59,832 bases of DNA from NCBI GenBank assembly GCA_947178145.1, contig CAMWXE010000025.1, positions 1 through 59,832 on the forward strand, in the 5' to 3' direction. Each line of letters opens with the position of its first letter. Positions within the stretch are counted from its first letter, which is position 1. The stretch is from an uncultured Lachnospiraceae bacterium. Lineage in GTDB: Bacteria; Bacillota; Clostridia; Lachnospirales; Lachnospiraceae. Under the pieces are notes generated by a model. The model had not been told where the DNA came from. It saw only the letters and a list, made by a program, of their open reading frames with translations, and did no database searches. This document shows, piece by piece, positions 42,748 through 51,794 of the stretch. The position numbers were made by a program, and so were the translations under genes.

Positions 42748-43254
42748 ATTAGCGATTTAATGATTAACGAACAAATTAGGGACAGAGAAGTGCGCGTGAT
42801 TGGTGAGGATGGTGAGCAGCTAGGCATCATGTCATCCAGGGAAGCCATGAGACTGGCGGAGGAGGCAGGAGTCGACCTTGTGAAGATAGCGCCCACAGCA
42901 AAACCGCCTGTGTGTAAGATAGTTGATTATGGTAAGTTCAAGTATGAACAGACAAGAAAAGAGAAGGAAGCCAGGAAGAAGCAGAAGGTAATCGACGTAA
43001 AAGAAATTCGTTTGTCTCCCAATATCGACACTAATGACTTGAACACGAAAATAAATGCTGCCCGCAAATTCCTATCCAAAGGAGATAAGGTAAAGGTCAC
43101 ACTGCGTTTCAGGGGGCGCGAGATGGCGCATATGCAGAACAGCAAACACATTCTTGTGGATTTTGGCGAGAGCCTGAGCGACATCGCAGTAGTGGAGAAA
43201 GAGCCCAAGGTAGAGGGCAGAAGTATGACAATGTTTTTAGCTGAAAAACGATAA
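42748..43254 (+). CDS. infC: Translation initiation factor IF-3
   Basis: A 168-residue IF-3, which keeps ribosomal subunits apart and checks start codons. It has MINEQIRDREVRVIGEDGEQLGI, KPPVCKIVDYGKFKYE and a C-terminal domain with VKVTLRFRGREMAH. The start is taken as ATT 42748: GGAGGTG (42734-42740) is 7 bases ahead, while ATG 42760 would be 19 away. A rare AUU start is the known basis of infC self-control. Confidence 0.95.
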   Translation: MSDLMINEQIRDREVRVIGEDGEQLGIMSSREAMRLAEEAGVDLVKIAPTAKPPVCKIVDYGKFKYEQTRKEKEARKKQKVIDVKEIRLSPNIDTNDLNTKINAARKFLSKGDKVKVTLRFRGREMAHMQNSKHILVDFGESLSDIAVVEKEPKVEGRSMTMFLAEKR

Positions 43255-43321
43255 GGTGTTTCTGAGAACAGCTTATAGCAGTTAAAAGATAAAAGAATTA
43301 TGAGATTAGGAGGAATCAGTT

Positions 43322-43519
43322 ATGCCAAAAATGAAAACGAGCAAATCAGCTGCAAAACGCTTTAAAGTGACAGGGACAGGTAAGTTAAAGAGAGCAAAAG
43401 CTTATAAGAGCCATATCTTGACAAAGAAGACCGCAAAGAGAAAGAGAAATCTTAGAAAGGCTGCAATTACAGATGCAACCAATGTTAAGAATATGAAGAA
43501 GATTTTACCGTATTTATAA
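43322..43519 (+). CDS. rpmI: 50S ribosomal protein L35
   Basis: A 65-residue very basic protein with [22 protein letters not shown] and the typical [23 protein letters not shown] precedes ATG 43322. It is the second gene of infC-rpmI-rplT. Confidence 0.97.
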   Translation: MPKMKTSKSAAKRFKVTGTGKLKRAKAYKSHILTKKTAKRKRNLRKAAITDATNVKNMKKILPYL

Positions 43520-43559
43520 GAGTTGGTAAAGGCGATTATTTGTTAGGAGGATTTAGAAA

Positions 43560-43913
43560 ATGGCAAGAATTAAAGGCGGTTTAAACGCAAAGAAGAAACA
43601 TAACAGAACATTGAAGCTTGCAAAGGGCTACAGAGGAGCAAGATCAAAGCAGTACAGAGTAGCGAAACAGTCCGTTATGAGGGCACTGGCTTCCTCATAT
43701 GCCGGCAGAAAAGAGAGAAAGCGCCAGTTCAGACAGCTCTGGATTGCACGTATCAACGCTGCTGCCAGGATGAACGGCATATCATACAGCAAGATGATGC
43801 ACGGATTGAAGGTTGCGGGAATTGACATCAACAGAAAGATGCTCGCAGAGATGGCAGTCAATGATGCAGAGGGATTTAAGACACTTGCAGAACTTGCAAA
43901 GAAGAGTGCATAA
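43560..43913 (+). CDS. rplT: 50S ribosomal protein L20
   Basis: A 117-residue protein with [29 protein letters not shown] and [19 protein letters not shown]20 is needed early in 50S assembly and often represses its own operon. TTAGGAGG precedes ATG 43560. Confidence 0.97.
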   Translation: MARIKGGLNAKKKHNRTLKLAKGYRGARSKQYRVAKQSVMRALASSYAGRKERKRQFRQLWIARINAAARMNGISYSKMMHGLKVAGIDINRKMLAEMAVNDAEGFKTLAELAKKSA

Positions 43914-43946
43914 TCAATTATATCAGATAAGGGATACCATAAGGAG

Positions 43947-43984
43947 GGATATCATCATGGAAGAAACTTTTCATGATGATATCC
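43947..43984 (+). terminator. Long hairpin terminator after rplT
   Basis: GGATATCATCATG (43947-43959) pairs perfectly with CATGATGATATCC (43972-43984), then TTTGCTTATTT. The rest of the 346 bases up to 44259 shows no gene or clear promoter. Confidence 0.65.
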
Positions 43985-44259
43985 TTTGCTTATTTGTGGA
44001 TTCTGTTTTGGGGTCGGTCTTTCATAAAGGGTGAATGCCACTACCTGCCTGAGAATTTTAAGAAAATACAATAAAATCTTTGTGAATATTTTGATAAGTA
44101 AGTTTACCGCAGCGCAATTGTCTGTTATATTTAGAGAGGAATGAATCATCCGCAAATCTGATATATTATGAATAGGACCTGTTACGAAATTTCTTTTAAA
44201 TAGTGTACAGGATATTTCATGACAAAAATTTATGAGATGGAAATGAGGTAATAAAGAGC

Positions 44260-45708
44260 ATGAGAGTATTAGAGAATTTGGAACCAAAGAAAGTATACTA
44301 TTATTTTGAGGAAATATGCAGGATACCGCACGGCTCCGGGAATCTTGACGGAATAAGCAGCTATCTTGCGCAGTTTGCCCGGGACCGGGGCTTATTTCAT
44401 ATAAGAGATGCGAGCAACAATGTGATTATCGTCAAGGAGGCGTCCGCCGGCTATGAGTCAGTTCCGCCCATTATTCTGCAGGGGCATATGGACATGGTCG
44501 CAGTGAAAAAGAATGACTGTGATATTGATTTGGAAAAGGACGCTCTCAGGTTGAACGTAGACGGTGATTTCATTTACGCCGAGGGAACCAGTCTCGGCGG
44601 GGATGACGGTATCGCGGTGGCTTACATTCTTGCAATTCTTGATTCTGAAGACATCGCCCACCCGCGCATTGAGGCAGTTATCACGACGGACGAAGAGACT
44701 GGGATGGAAGGTGCCACAGCAATCGATCTGTCCATGTTGACGGCAAAAAGAATGTTGAACATCGACTCAGAGGAGGAGGGAATTCTCCTGACAAGCTGCG
44801 CAGGCGGTATGAGAACGGACTGCCACATTCCGGTTACAACAGAGCCAAAAGATGGGGGAATACTTCTGCAAGTATCTGTAAGCGGGCTTTCAGGCGGTCA
44901 TTCCGGCACAGAAATCAACAAAGAGCACGCAAATGCGATTAAACTGCTGGGAATCACATTGCAGCAGATCCGAAAGAAAATACCGTTCCGGCTGGCAGAG
45001 ATCGGCGGCGGGGAGAAAGATAATGCGATTCCGCGCGAGGCAGCTGCCATGATCTGCCTTGCGGAGCATCAGAGAGAAGACTTTATCGCAGAATTGAACA
45101 GGATTGAAGCAGAAGAACAGAATGAGAAGAAATCCAAGGAAAAGAGTCTGCGCATAAAGGCGGAAACGGCAGAGCGGAATGCGGCAACAGTATTTGATGA
45201 AGATAGTACTGATAGGGTTTTAGCCTTTTTGGTGCTGCTCCCCAATGGAGTGATGGCGATGAGTGCGGACATAGACGGACTGGTCGAAACGTCATTGAAT
45301 ATCGGCATATTAAAAACTTGTGAAAAGGAGGTCATTGCAAGCAGCGCTATCAGGAGTGCTATAGAGACTGCAAAGCACAAAGTCAACCTGCAGCTGGAAA
45401 CACTGACAGGAGTCTTTGGCGGATATACGGAAACGCACGGAGAGTATCCCGGCTGGCAGTTTAATCCTGACTCAAAGTTAAGGGCTGATATGGTCAGGAT
45501 ATACAGAGAGATGTTTGGCAGGGATGTACAGGTGGAGGCACTTCATGCCGGTCTTGAATGCGGCATCATGATATCGAAGATTCCCGGTCTTGACTGTGTA
45601 TCCTTCGGGCCGGATATCTTTGACATTCATACTACGGAAGAGCGGCTGAGCATCTCTTCGACGACAAGAATGTGGAGTTATTTGTTAGAAATACTCAAAA
45701 GCTGTTAA
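44260..45708 (+). CDS. pepD: Aminoacyl-histidine dipeptidase (PepD, M20 family)
   Basis: A 482-residue cytosolic di-zinc peptidase that splits Xaa-His and other dipeptides. Metal ligands are visible in LQGHMDMV, GGDDGIA, TTDEETGMEGA and DSEEEG; the lid domain has SGLSGGHSGTEI and the C-terminus ALHAGLECGI. Length is normal. GAGG lies 11 bases before ATG 44260. Confidence 0.94.
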   Translation: MRVLENLEPKKVYYYFEEICRIPHGSGNLDGISSYLAQFARDRGLFHIRDASNNVIIVKEASAGYESVPPIILQGHMDMVAVKKNDCDIDLEKDALRLNVDGDFIYAEGTSLGGDDGIAVAYILAILDSEDIAHPRIEAVITTDEETGMEGATAIDLSMLTAKRMLNIDSEEEGILLTSCAGGMRTDCHIPVTTEPKDGGILLQVSVSGLSGGHSGTEINKEHANAIKLLGITLQQIRKKIPFRLAEIGGGEKDNAIPREAAAMICLAEHQREDFIAELNRIEAEEQNEKKSKEKSLRIKAETAERNAATVFDEDSTDRVLAFLVLLPNGVMAMSADIDGLVETSLNIGILKTCEKEVIASSAIRSAIETAKHKVNLQLETLTGVFGGYTETHGEYPGWQFNPDSKLRADMVRIYREMFGRDVQVEALHAGLECGIMISKIPGLDCVSFGPDIFDIHTTEERLSISSTTRMWSYLLEILKSC

Positions 45709-45743
45709 TTAATAACTCAGGATAAGGACTAGGAGAAAACAAA

Positions 45744-46811
45744 ATGGCAGAGAACTTTAGAGAATTTAACCCTGGAAACAGTTCGGAAAATGAAAGGAAT
45801 AATGCACAAAACAGGACATCGCGAAGCGGTGGCGGGTTCTATGGAAAAATGATTACAATCATAGCCTGTCTGCTGCTGCTGGCTGTGTTGGCGCTGGAGT
45901 CCGTCTACTCTATCGGAGAACAAGAACAAGGAGTGGTAACAACATTTGGTCATGCGGGCAGTGTCGTGACATCAGGACTGCATTTTAAAATTCCGTTTGT
46001 GCAGAGAGTGACAAAAGTGAATACCACAATATTAGGATTTCCTATTGGATACAGGTCAGCTGATGATGACAGTGCCAGCCAGGAGCAGATGGATGACGAG
46101 TCGCTGATGATCACTTCTGACTTCAATTTTGTCAATGTGGATTTTTATGTGGAGTACAAGGTGTCGGACCCTGTGAAATATTTGTACAATTCCCAGCAGC
46201 CCAAGGAGATACTCAAAAATATTGCACAGTCATGCATTCGTAATATTATCAGCAATTATGCCGTGGATGATGTGATCACCACAGGAAAGAGCAAGATACA
46301 GGCTGAGATTAAGGACATGATTATAGAGAAGCTGGAAGAGCAGGATATTGGTCTGATGCTTGTCAACATCTCCATGCAGGATGCAGAGCCGCCCACAGAG
46401 GATGTCATAGAAGCGTTCAAGGCCGTGGAGACGGCAAAACAGGGTAAGGAGACTGCGATTAATAATGCAAACAAATATCGGAACGAAAAGCTGCCGGAGG
46501 CAAATGCAAAGGCGGACCAGATCACACAGGAAGCGGAGGCAGCAAAGCAGGAGCGCGTGAATGAGGGGATTGCACAGGCAGCCAGATTCAATGAGATGTA
46601 TGCAGAGTATGAGAAGAATCCACTCCTGACCAAGCAAAGGATGTTCTACGAGGCGATGGAGGAAGTTTTACCAGGTGTGAAGCTTATTATTGACGACGGA
46701 AGCGGTAGTTTGAACAAGACTTTGTATCTCGACGAACTGCAGCTGGAGGATATCACAGGCGAAAAGTCTGCGGCTTCTGCGAATGATACTGGCACACAGG
46801 AGGAACAATAG
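45744..46811 (+). CDS. hflK: HflK-like SPFH protein
   Basis: A 355-residue SPFH-domain protein with one N-terminal membrane segment (residues 34-56), EQEQGVVTTFGHAGSVVTSGLHFKIPFV, and a long Glu/Ala-rich coiled coil at about 225-290. In E. coli HflK forms a cage with HflC around FtsH. It starts a two-gene unit; hflC follows after 2 bases. Confidence 0.88.
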   Translation: MAENFREFNPGNSSENERNNAQNRTSRSGGGFYGKMITIIACLLLLAVLALESVYSIGEQEQGVVTTFGHAGSVVTSGLHFKIPFVQRVTKVNTTILGFPIGYRSADDDSASQEQMDDESLMITSDFNFVNVDFYVEYKVSDPVKYLYNSQQPKEILKNIAQSCIRNIISNYAVDDVITTGKSKIQAEIKDMIIEKLEEQDIGLMLVNISMQDAEPPTEDVIEAFKAVETAKQGKETAINNANKYRNEKLPEANAKADQITQEAEAAKQERVNEGIAQAARFNEMYAEYEKNPLLTKQRMFYEAMEEVLPGVKLIIDDGSGSLNKTLYLDELQLEDITGEKSAASANDTGTQEEQ

Positions 46812-46813
46812 GT

Positions 46814-47683
46814 ATGAAGAAAACGTTTGGCAAGATAGTTGGTGTTATTATTTTGGCTGCGGCACTGGTAGTGTTAGCCAATTCGGCGTTTGTGATCAAG
46901 GAAAACCAGTATGGATTAGTTCGTGAATTCGGGAGAATTGAACGGGTGATATCGGATTCGGGACTGTATTTTAAGGTGCCGTTTATACAGGAAAAGGACA
47001 CTGTCACAAAAGAGCTTCTGCTCTATGATATCGCGAAGTCAGATGTAATCACGCAGGACAAAAAATCGATGATTGTGGACAGTTTTGTCCTGTGGCGGGT
47101 CACAGATCCGAAAGTGTTTGCGCAGACACTGAACACTTCAGAGCAGAACGCCGAGGGAAGGATTAATGTGGCAGTCTACAATTCCATCAAAAATGTGATA
47201 AGTAGTATGACGCAGTCAGACATCATAGCGGCCAGGGGGCAGAAGCTGACGAATCTGATTATGGAAAATGTCACTGGAATCAATCAATATGGAATCGAGA
47301 TTACAACTGTTGAAATTAAGCTTCTGGATTTGCCGGAAGACAATAAGAATGCAGTCTTTGAGCGAATGATATCAGAGCGTGAAAACATTGCTGCCACATA
47401 CACCGCAGAAGGCAACTCCGATGCACAGAAAATCCGCAACACGACAGACAAGGAGACCGCGGTGATGATCTCAGAGGCAAACAAAAATGCCGAAATTCTG
47501 AAGGCAGAAGGTGAGGCAGAATACATGCGGGAGATTGCTGCTGCATATGATGGAGAGATGAAAGCGGATTTTTACAGTTTCACGAGAAGCTTAGATGCCC
47601 TGAAAAATTCCATAAAAGGTGGCAATAAGACTATAATTCTAGACAAGGATTCACCGATTACACAGATTTTTTATAACAGATAA
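46814..47683 (+). CDS. hflC: HflC-like SPFH protein
   Basis: A 289-residue SPFH protein with a membrane segment at residues 8-27, ENQYGLVREFGRIERVISDSGLYFKVPF, ISERENIAATYTAEG and a coiled coil. It is the probable partner of the preceding protein. The stop codon lies inside a 15-base triple repeat. Confidence 0.9.
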   Translation: MKKTFGKIVGVIILAAALVVLANSAFVIKENQYGLVREFGRIERVISDSGLYFKVPFIQEKDTVTKELLLYDIAKSDVITQDKKSMIVDSFVLWRVTDPKVFAQTLNTSEQNAEGRINVAVYNSIKNVISSMTQSDIIAARGQKLTNLIMENVTGINQYGIEITTVEIKLLDLPEDNKNAVFERMISERENIAATYTAEGNSDAQKIRNTTDKETAVMISEANKNAEILKAEGEAEYMREIAAAYDGEMKADFYSFTRSLDALKNSIKGGNKTIILDKDSPITQIFYNR

Positions 47684-47723
47684 AAATTATCATGATAAAA
47701 ATTATCATGATAAAAATTATCAT
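47679..47723. repeat. Three perfect 15-base tandem copies at the hflC stop
   Basis: GATAAAAATTATCAT occurs three times in a row (47679-47693, 47694-47708, 47709-47723). Each unit is itself a small inverted repeat, GATAA/TTATC. The first copy contains the hflC stop codon. Confidence 0.95.
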
Positions 47724-47754
47724 GCCCACGGCAAACAATATTTTTACCGTGGGC
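47724..47754. terminator. Hairpin between convergent hflC and DUF378 genes
   Basis: GCCCACGG (47724-47731) pairs with CCGTGGGC (47747-47754). Read on the minus strand, A/T-rich sequence with TTTTT follows. Probably a shared terminator. Confidence 0.65.
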
Positions 47755-47783
47755 ACAATGCAACATAGACCAATGCCTTTGTG

Positions 47784-47999
47784 TTATGCCTCCGATGCGG
47801 AGTCGCCAAGCCTCATGTAGAAGCAGATCAGATACAGTCCGCATACACCTACGAGCGCATAGATAATTCTGGAGAACCATGTCATGCTGCCGAAAATGGT
47901 AGCGACAAGATTAAAGTCGAAGAAGCCAATTAGTCCCCAGTTTACAGCACCGATAATTGCAATGGTCAATGCGATGCCATCAATTAACTTGTTACCCAT
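47784..47999 (-). CDS. DUF378 family small membrane protein
   Basis: A 71-residue protein with two membrane segments and the family pattern AIIGAVNWGLIGFFDFNLVATIFG. The function is unknown. Read from the minus strand with GAGGAGG ahead of ATG. Confidence 0.88.
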   Translation of the reverse strand: MGNKLIDGIALTIAIIGAVNWGLIGFFDFNLVATIFGSMTWFSRIIYALVGVCGLYLICFYMRLGDSASEA

Positions 48000-48143
48000 A
48001 TTATCGCCTCCTCAACAATAGGATTGCCACATCTTATTGAAATTATGCAAAATATGAATCAGAAATATTGTCAATATTAGTCAATATTCAGACAGGAAAA
48101 AAGAAGAATAATATAATAAATTCATAAAATTAATGTAAATAAA

Positions 48144-48172
48144 TTGAAATATGTAAATGAATGTGATATTCT
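48144..48172 (+). promoter_or_regulatory. Promoter of the DUF6465 gene
   Basis: TTGAAA (48144-48149), 17 bases, TATTCT (48167-48172). The leader to the GTG start is about 235 bases and contains a possible nine-codon ORF with AAAGGAG ahead (48338-48367). The region 48000-48414 holds nothing else I can name. Confidence 0.5.
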
Positions 48173-48414
48173 ATTAGTGCATGTAATTTTGCGTCTTTTC
48201 GAAGCTTGTTATTTTGTAATGATATTGGTGAAGTATTGATATGTTAAACATAATACAAGTGCAAGTGGGGGCGTGCATTATAAAAGTTACTGGCAAATCA
48301 AACAAGAACGTGTCACAAGAGCAAAGGAGAAGTCTGCATGATAGAAAAGCAGAATTTTAAAATTTGATTTTGAGACAAATAAAATTAGAAGATTTAGATC
48401 AGGAGAGGTTAGAA

Positions 48415-49005
48415 GTGAGAAAATCAGGAGAAAAGAAATCAACACCAAAGAAACAGGCAGAGAAGAAGTCTGTCAGTGCAGCAAAGACAGTTGCTGAAAC
48501 AAAGGAAGAGGTAAAAGCAGTAGAAGCAGTGGTCGAGGAGCCAAAGGCTGTCGAGGCAACCGTTGAGGAGCCAAAGGCCGTTGAGGAGCCTGCAGCGGCT
48601 GAAGTGGCAACTGAGGAACCAAAGGAAGAAGAGACAGCAGTTAAGGAAGAAGAGCCAAAAGCGAAGGCAACGAGAGCAAAAAAGACAACAGCGAAGAAGG
48701 AAGAGAAGGAAACAGAGCCAAAGACAAAGACTTCTGCAAAGGCAGCAGCAAAGAAGGAAGAGAAGGAAACAGAGCCAAAGGCGAAGACTTCCGCAAAAGC
48801 AACTGCATCAGAAAAAATAGTTTTGCAGATTGGCGGCAGAGAAGACCTGGCTATGAGCAACCTGATTGACCGGGTAAAGGCAGCATATGTTGCGGAGGGA
48901 CATAAGGCGGACGCTATTAAGAATATTGAAGTATATATTAAGATCGATGAGAATATGGCGTACTATGTAATTGATGGATACGCTTCAGGCATCAGTCTGT
49001 ATTAG
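48415..49005 (+). CDS. DUF6465 family protein with Lys/Ala/Glu-rich tail
   Basis: A 196-residue protein. The first 130 residues are low-complexity, with repeats of EEPKAVE and a duplicated block around KKEEKETEPK; the pattern resembles nucleoid-associated histone-like tails. The last 60 residues form a folded domain (LQIGGREDLAMSNLIDRVKAAYVAEG to YYVIDGYASGISLY). The start is GTG 48415, with AGGAGAGG 6 bases ahead. The function is unknown. Confidence 0.75.
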   Translation: MRKSGEKKSTPKKQAEKKSVSAAKTVAETKEEVKAVEAVVEEPKAVEATVEEPKAVEEPAAAEVATEEPKEEETAVKEEEPKAKATRAKKTTAKKEEKETEPKTKTSAKAAAKKEEKETEPKAKTSAKATASEKIVLQIGGREDLAMSNLIDRVKAAYVAEGHKADAIKNIEVYIKIDENMAYYVIDGYASGISLY

Positions 49006-49023
49006 TTAAGAAATACTCTATAT

Positions 49024-49060
49024 AAAAAATCTCAGATTTTCATGAAATCTGAGATTTTTT
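49024..49060. terminator. Bidirectional terminator
   Basis: AAAAAATCTCAGATT and AATCTGAGATTTTTT pair around a short loop, giving U-tails in both directions. It serves the DUF6465 gene and the minus-strand small gene at 49103. Confidence 0.85.
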
Positions 49061-49102
49061 ATACAAGAAAATATAGAAAAATGTATTTCGATTACCCTTG
49101 AT

Positions 49103-49306
49103 TTAATTGTCTGTGTCGGGAGGAAAAAATATATTGAGGCTATTCAATTCCTCTTCTGTTATATTGGTAAATTGATCTAGAATTATGGAAATATTACTTT
49201 TCTTAGCATTGCAAAGGATATAAATAATGTCTGTGAGCTGCGCAATGATGTCTTTCATGCGCATAGCGTCTATTTTTGTGCGTTTTGTATTTTTTGTTGT
49301 TTTCAT
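49103..49306 (-). CDS. Small hypothetical protein
   Basis: A 67-residue protein with a basic N-terminus (MKTTKNTKRTK) and a helical, hydrophobic remainder. GGAG lies about 9 bases before its ATG. I do not recognise it. It follows another minus-strand small gene and may share its transcript. Confidence 0.5.
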   Translation of the reverse strand: MKTTKNTKRTKIDAMRMKDIIAQLTDIIYILCNAKKSNISIILDQFTNITEEELNSLNIFFPPDTDN

Positions 49307-49362
49307 TTTGTATACTCCAATTTAACGTATTGTGTAAAAATAAAGACTGAAACGATAAGGTA

Positions 49363-49575
49363 TTAGCGGGAAACAGTTATGTCAAGGTAATGATCAAATG
49401 CATGAGAATAAATTTGTCCATAGCAATCTGCTGAAATCTTGCCCAAACGGTATAAGTCGTAGGATTCCTTACAAGCCTTCTTTAATTCAGGAGAATTTCC
49501 ATATTGATCACCAATCCTTTGTATTTTTTCAATCTGTTCACGTTCCAGAGTGCTGTACTTTTGAAAAGATTTCAT
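49363..49575 (-). CDS. Small hypothetical protein
   Basis: A 70-residue charged helical protein (STLEREQIEKIQRIGDQYG). AAAGGGA lies 8 bases before its ATG on the minus strand. No family recognised; no phage genes lie nearby. Confidence 0.5.
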   Translation of the reverse strand: MKSFQKYSTLEREQIEKIQRIGDQYGNSPELKKACKESYDLYRLGKISADCYGQIYSHAFDHYLDITVSR

Positions 49576-49703
49576 TTTGAATCATTCCCTTTTCTTGATA
49601 GAACACAATTTTCATGTGTTTATGTATAGGTTAGCACATAAATTCTGATTTTTCAATATAGAATTCTTTATTAATTTTATTTGAAAATATTGAAAATTCT
49701 GTA

Positions 49704-49732
49704 TTGAAAATTTTACCAGTGTTGTATATAAT
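49704..49732 (+). promoter_or_regulatory. Promoter of the GH13 gene
   Basis: TTGAAA (49704-49709), 17 bases, TATAAT (49727-49732). Confidence 0.75.
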
Positions 49733-49740
49733 AACAATAA

Positions 49741-49798
49741 GGCTTCCAAACAAGTTTGGAGGCCTAACGAAAACACAGTTTGGAAAACGTTTTCCAAA
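49741..49798 (+). promoter_or_regulatory. LacI/CcpA-type operator and adjacent palindrome
   Basis: TTTGGAAAACGTTTTCCAAA (49779-49798) is a perfect 20-base palindrome with the central CG of LacI-family operators. It lies just downstream of the start point, a good place for a roadblock repressor such as a maltose regulator. A second, imperfect palindrome (GGCTTCCAAAC/GTTTGGAGGCC, 49741-49764) precedes it. Confidence 0.75.
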
Positions 49799-49870
49799 AG
49801 AACTTCCATGAAACAGAGAAGTGAATAATTCAGGTATTAATATTGGGAATGGAAAGGGAAAGGTGCGAAT

Positions 49871-51646
49871 ATGGAGTTTGCGTCAGTTTATCACAGAACA
49901 GTCGATAATTATTGTTACATGCTGGATGAAAACCAGCTGATCATCAATCTCAAAACCGGATATGATGTCAGAGAAGTGAATATTGTTTATGGTGATCCGT
50001 TTGCCAACGGTATCTTGGGCGGTGGTGAGGAATGGAGCGGCGACAAGGCAAATGTTCCATTCAAAAAGCGTTTGAAATATCAGCTCTGGTGGACAACGAC
50101 ATTAAAGCCTTCTTTTAAACGATTAAAATATTATTTCGAATTGGTGACAGACACAGAGCGCTGGTATTATTTCGAGGATGGATTTGTCAGTGAGGAACAG
50201 ATGCAGATTAAAGGCCGCAGCAGACAGTGTTTTACAATGCCGTGGATGAATCCTGTCGATGTCAACAAGGCGCCGGAGTGGGTTAATGAGACGGTATGGT
50301 ATCAGATATTTCCAGAGCGGTTCTGCAATGGTGATCCATCCCTGAATCCTGAGAATACAAAGGAGTGGAAATACGAGGGCGGTGTCGGGCATCGTGACTT
50401 TTACGGCGGCGATCTGAAAGGTATGACGGACAAGCTTGACTACTTAAAAGATTTGGGAATTACAGGCATTTACACAACTCCAATCAATGAATCCCCATCC
50501 AACCATAAGTATGACACGACAGACTATGAAAAGATTGATCACAATTTTGGCGATGACGAGACCATGAAAAATTTTGTGGAGGAGGCGCACAAGCGTGGAA
50601 TCCGGGTGATGCTCGATGCAGTCTTCAACCATAGCGGGTATTTCTTTAAGCCGTGGCAGGATGTGCTGGAGAACGGCCGTGAATCCAGGTATATTGACTG
50701 GTTTATGATCAACGAATGGCCCTTGTCAGACAAGAGGGATGCAGCGAAAAAAGGGCAGTTGTATACGTTTGCCTTTTTTGATTCGATGCCCAAACTTAAC
50801 ACCAACAACCCGTCAGTGCGTGAATATCTGATCGGGGTGGCCTGCGGCTGGGTCAGAAAGTATGATGTAGACGGTATCCGTATGGATGTGGCAAACGAGG
50901 TGTCTCATTTATTCTGCAAAGAGCTTAGAAGAGCGTTAAAAGCAATCAAGCCGGACATTTATCTTCTCGGTGAGATCTGGCATGATGCGATGCCATGGCT
51001 CCGGGGAGATGAGTATGACTCTGTCATGAATTATCCGCTTGCGGGAAGCATGAAAGACTTTTTCCTCGACAAAAGCCTTACCGGTGAAGATTTTGAGTTT
51101 ATGATTAACCGCTGCTATACGAACTATATGCAGCAGACAAATGATGTGCTGTTCAATATGCTTGACTCCCATGACACCATTCGCCTTCGAAATGTGACAA
51201 GCGGGCTCGATGAATACAACTGCCTGTTCGCATTGCTGTTCACGATGCCAGGCAGCACCTGTATCTACTATGGAACTGAGATTGGCATGGAGGGCGGATT
51301 TGACCCGGACTGCCGCCGCTGTATGCCATGGACGGATATTGAGCAGGGCAAATACAACGAACAGATCTCCATGACAAAGCAGCTGATCAAGCTCAGAAAA
51401 GAAGAACCGCTGATGCGGCAGCGCAATTTTCATTTTCCGGCTGATTACGAAAATCCCATGGTGATCCAATTCCAGAAGATGGGGTGGGGCGAGACGCTCG
51501 AGGTAATTGTGAACAGCAGTGATAATGACATTGAAATCATTAAAGATGAGGACAGCAAGATTATGTTCTCAAGAAGGCTGGAGGGGGATGTACTTCATGC
51601 AAATGGAGTGTGCATCAGGTATCTGAGCAATAAGCAGAATATTTAA
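49871..51646 (+). CDS. Neopullulanase/maltogenic amylase-type GH13 enzyme
   Basis: A 591-residue alpha-amylase family enzyme with an N-terminal CBM34-like domain (about 1-125), the barrel, and a C-terminal beta domain. Catalytic residues are visible in DGIRMDVANE (nucleophile near 339), LLGEIWHD (acid/base near 368) and LDSHDT (near 434). No signal peptide, so it should act inside the cell on imported maltodextrins, cyclodextrins or pullulan fragments. The exact specificity is not certain. Confidence 0.9.
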   Translation: MEFASVYHRTVDNYCYMLDENQLIINLKTGYDVREVNIVYGDPFANGILGGGEEWSGDKANVPFKKRLKYQLWWTTTLKPSFKRLKYYFELVTDTERWYYFEDGFVSEEQMQIKGRSRQCFTMPWMNPVDVNKAPEWVNETVWYQIFPERFCNGDPSLNPENTKEWKYEGGVGHRDFYGGDLKGMTDKLDYLKDLGITGIYTTPINESPSNHKYDTTDYEKIDHNFGDDETMKNFVEEAHKRGIRVMLDAVFNHSGYFFKPWQDVLENGRESRYIDWFMINEWPLSDKRDAAKKGQLYTFAFFDSMPKLNTNNPSVREYLIGVACGWVRKYDVDGIRMDVANEVSHLFCKELRRALKAIKPDIYLLGEIWHDAMPWLRGDEYDSVMNYPLAGSMKDFFLDKSLTGEDFEFMINRCYTNYMQQTNDVLFNMLDSHDTIRLRNVTSGLDEYNCLFALLFTMPGSTCIYYGTEIGMEGGFDPDCRRCMPWTDIEQGKYNEQISMTKQLIKLRKEEPLMRQRNFHFPADYENPMVIQFQKMGWGETLEVIVNSSDNDIEIIKDEDSKIMFSRRLEGDVLHANGVCIRYLSNKQNI

Positions 51647-51728
51647 TTTTATATGGTAATGATGTATGAAGGGATCAGTGCCAAAGCATTCTGCGCAATG
51701 CGCTGGTCTTTTTCTGTGCGCGCTGAAC

Positions 51729-51757
51729 TTGCATTCGAACAAAATGTATGCTATGAT
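51729..51757 (+). promoter_or_regulatory. Promoter of the 82-residue gene
   Basis: TTGCAT (51729-51734), 17 bases, TATGAT (51752-51757). Confidence 0.6.
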
Positions 51758-51794
51758 ACCATAATAGACAGATTACGAAGAGGAGGAATCAGAT

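Noticed and set aside
43813..44034. Small plus-strand ORF overlapping the rplT end
   Set aside because: It runs through the rplT coding region and the terminator hairpin; composition is non-coding.
47679..47723. CRISPR array
   Set aside because: The copies are directly adjacent with no spacers, only 15 bases long, and no cas gene is present. No other part of the window shows a spaced repeat array.
48399..48860. Minus-strand ORF opposite the DUF6465 gene, rich in Ser, Ala and Phe
   Set aside because: It is the complement of the Lys/Glu repeats and has no start signal of its own.
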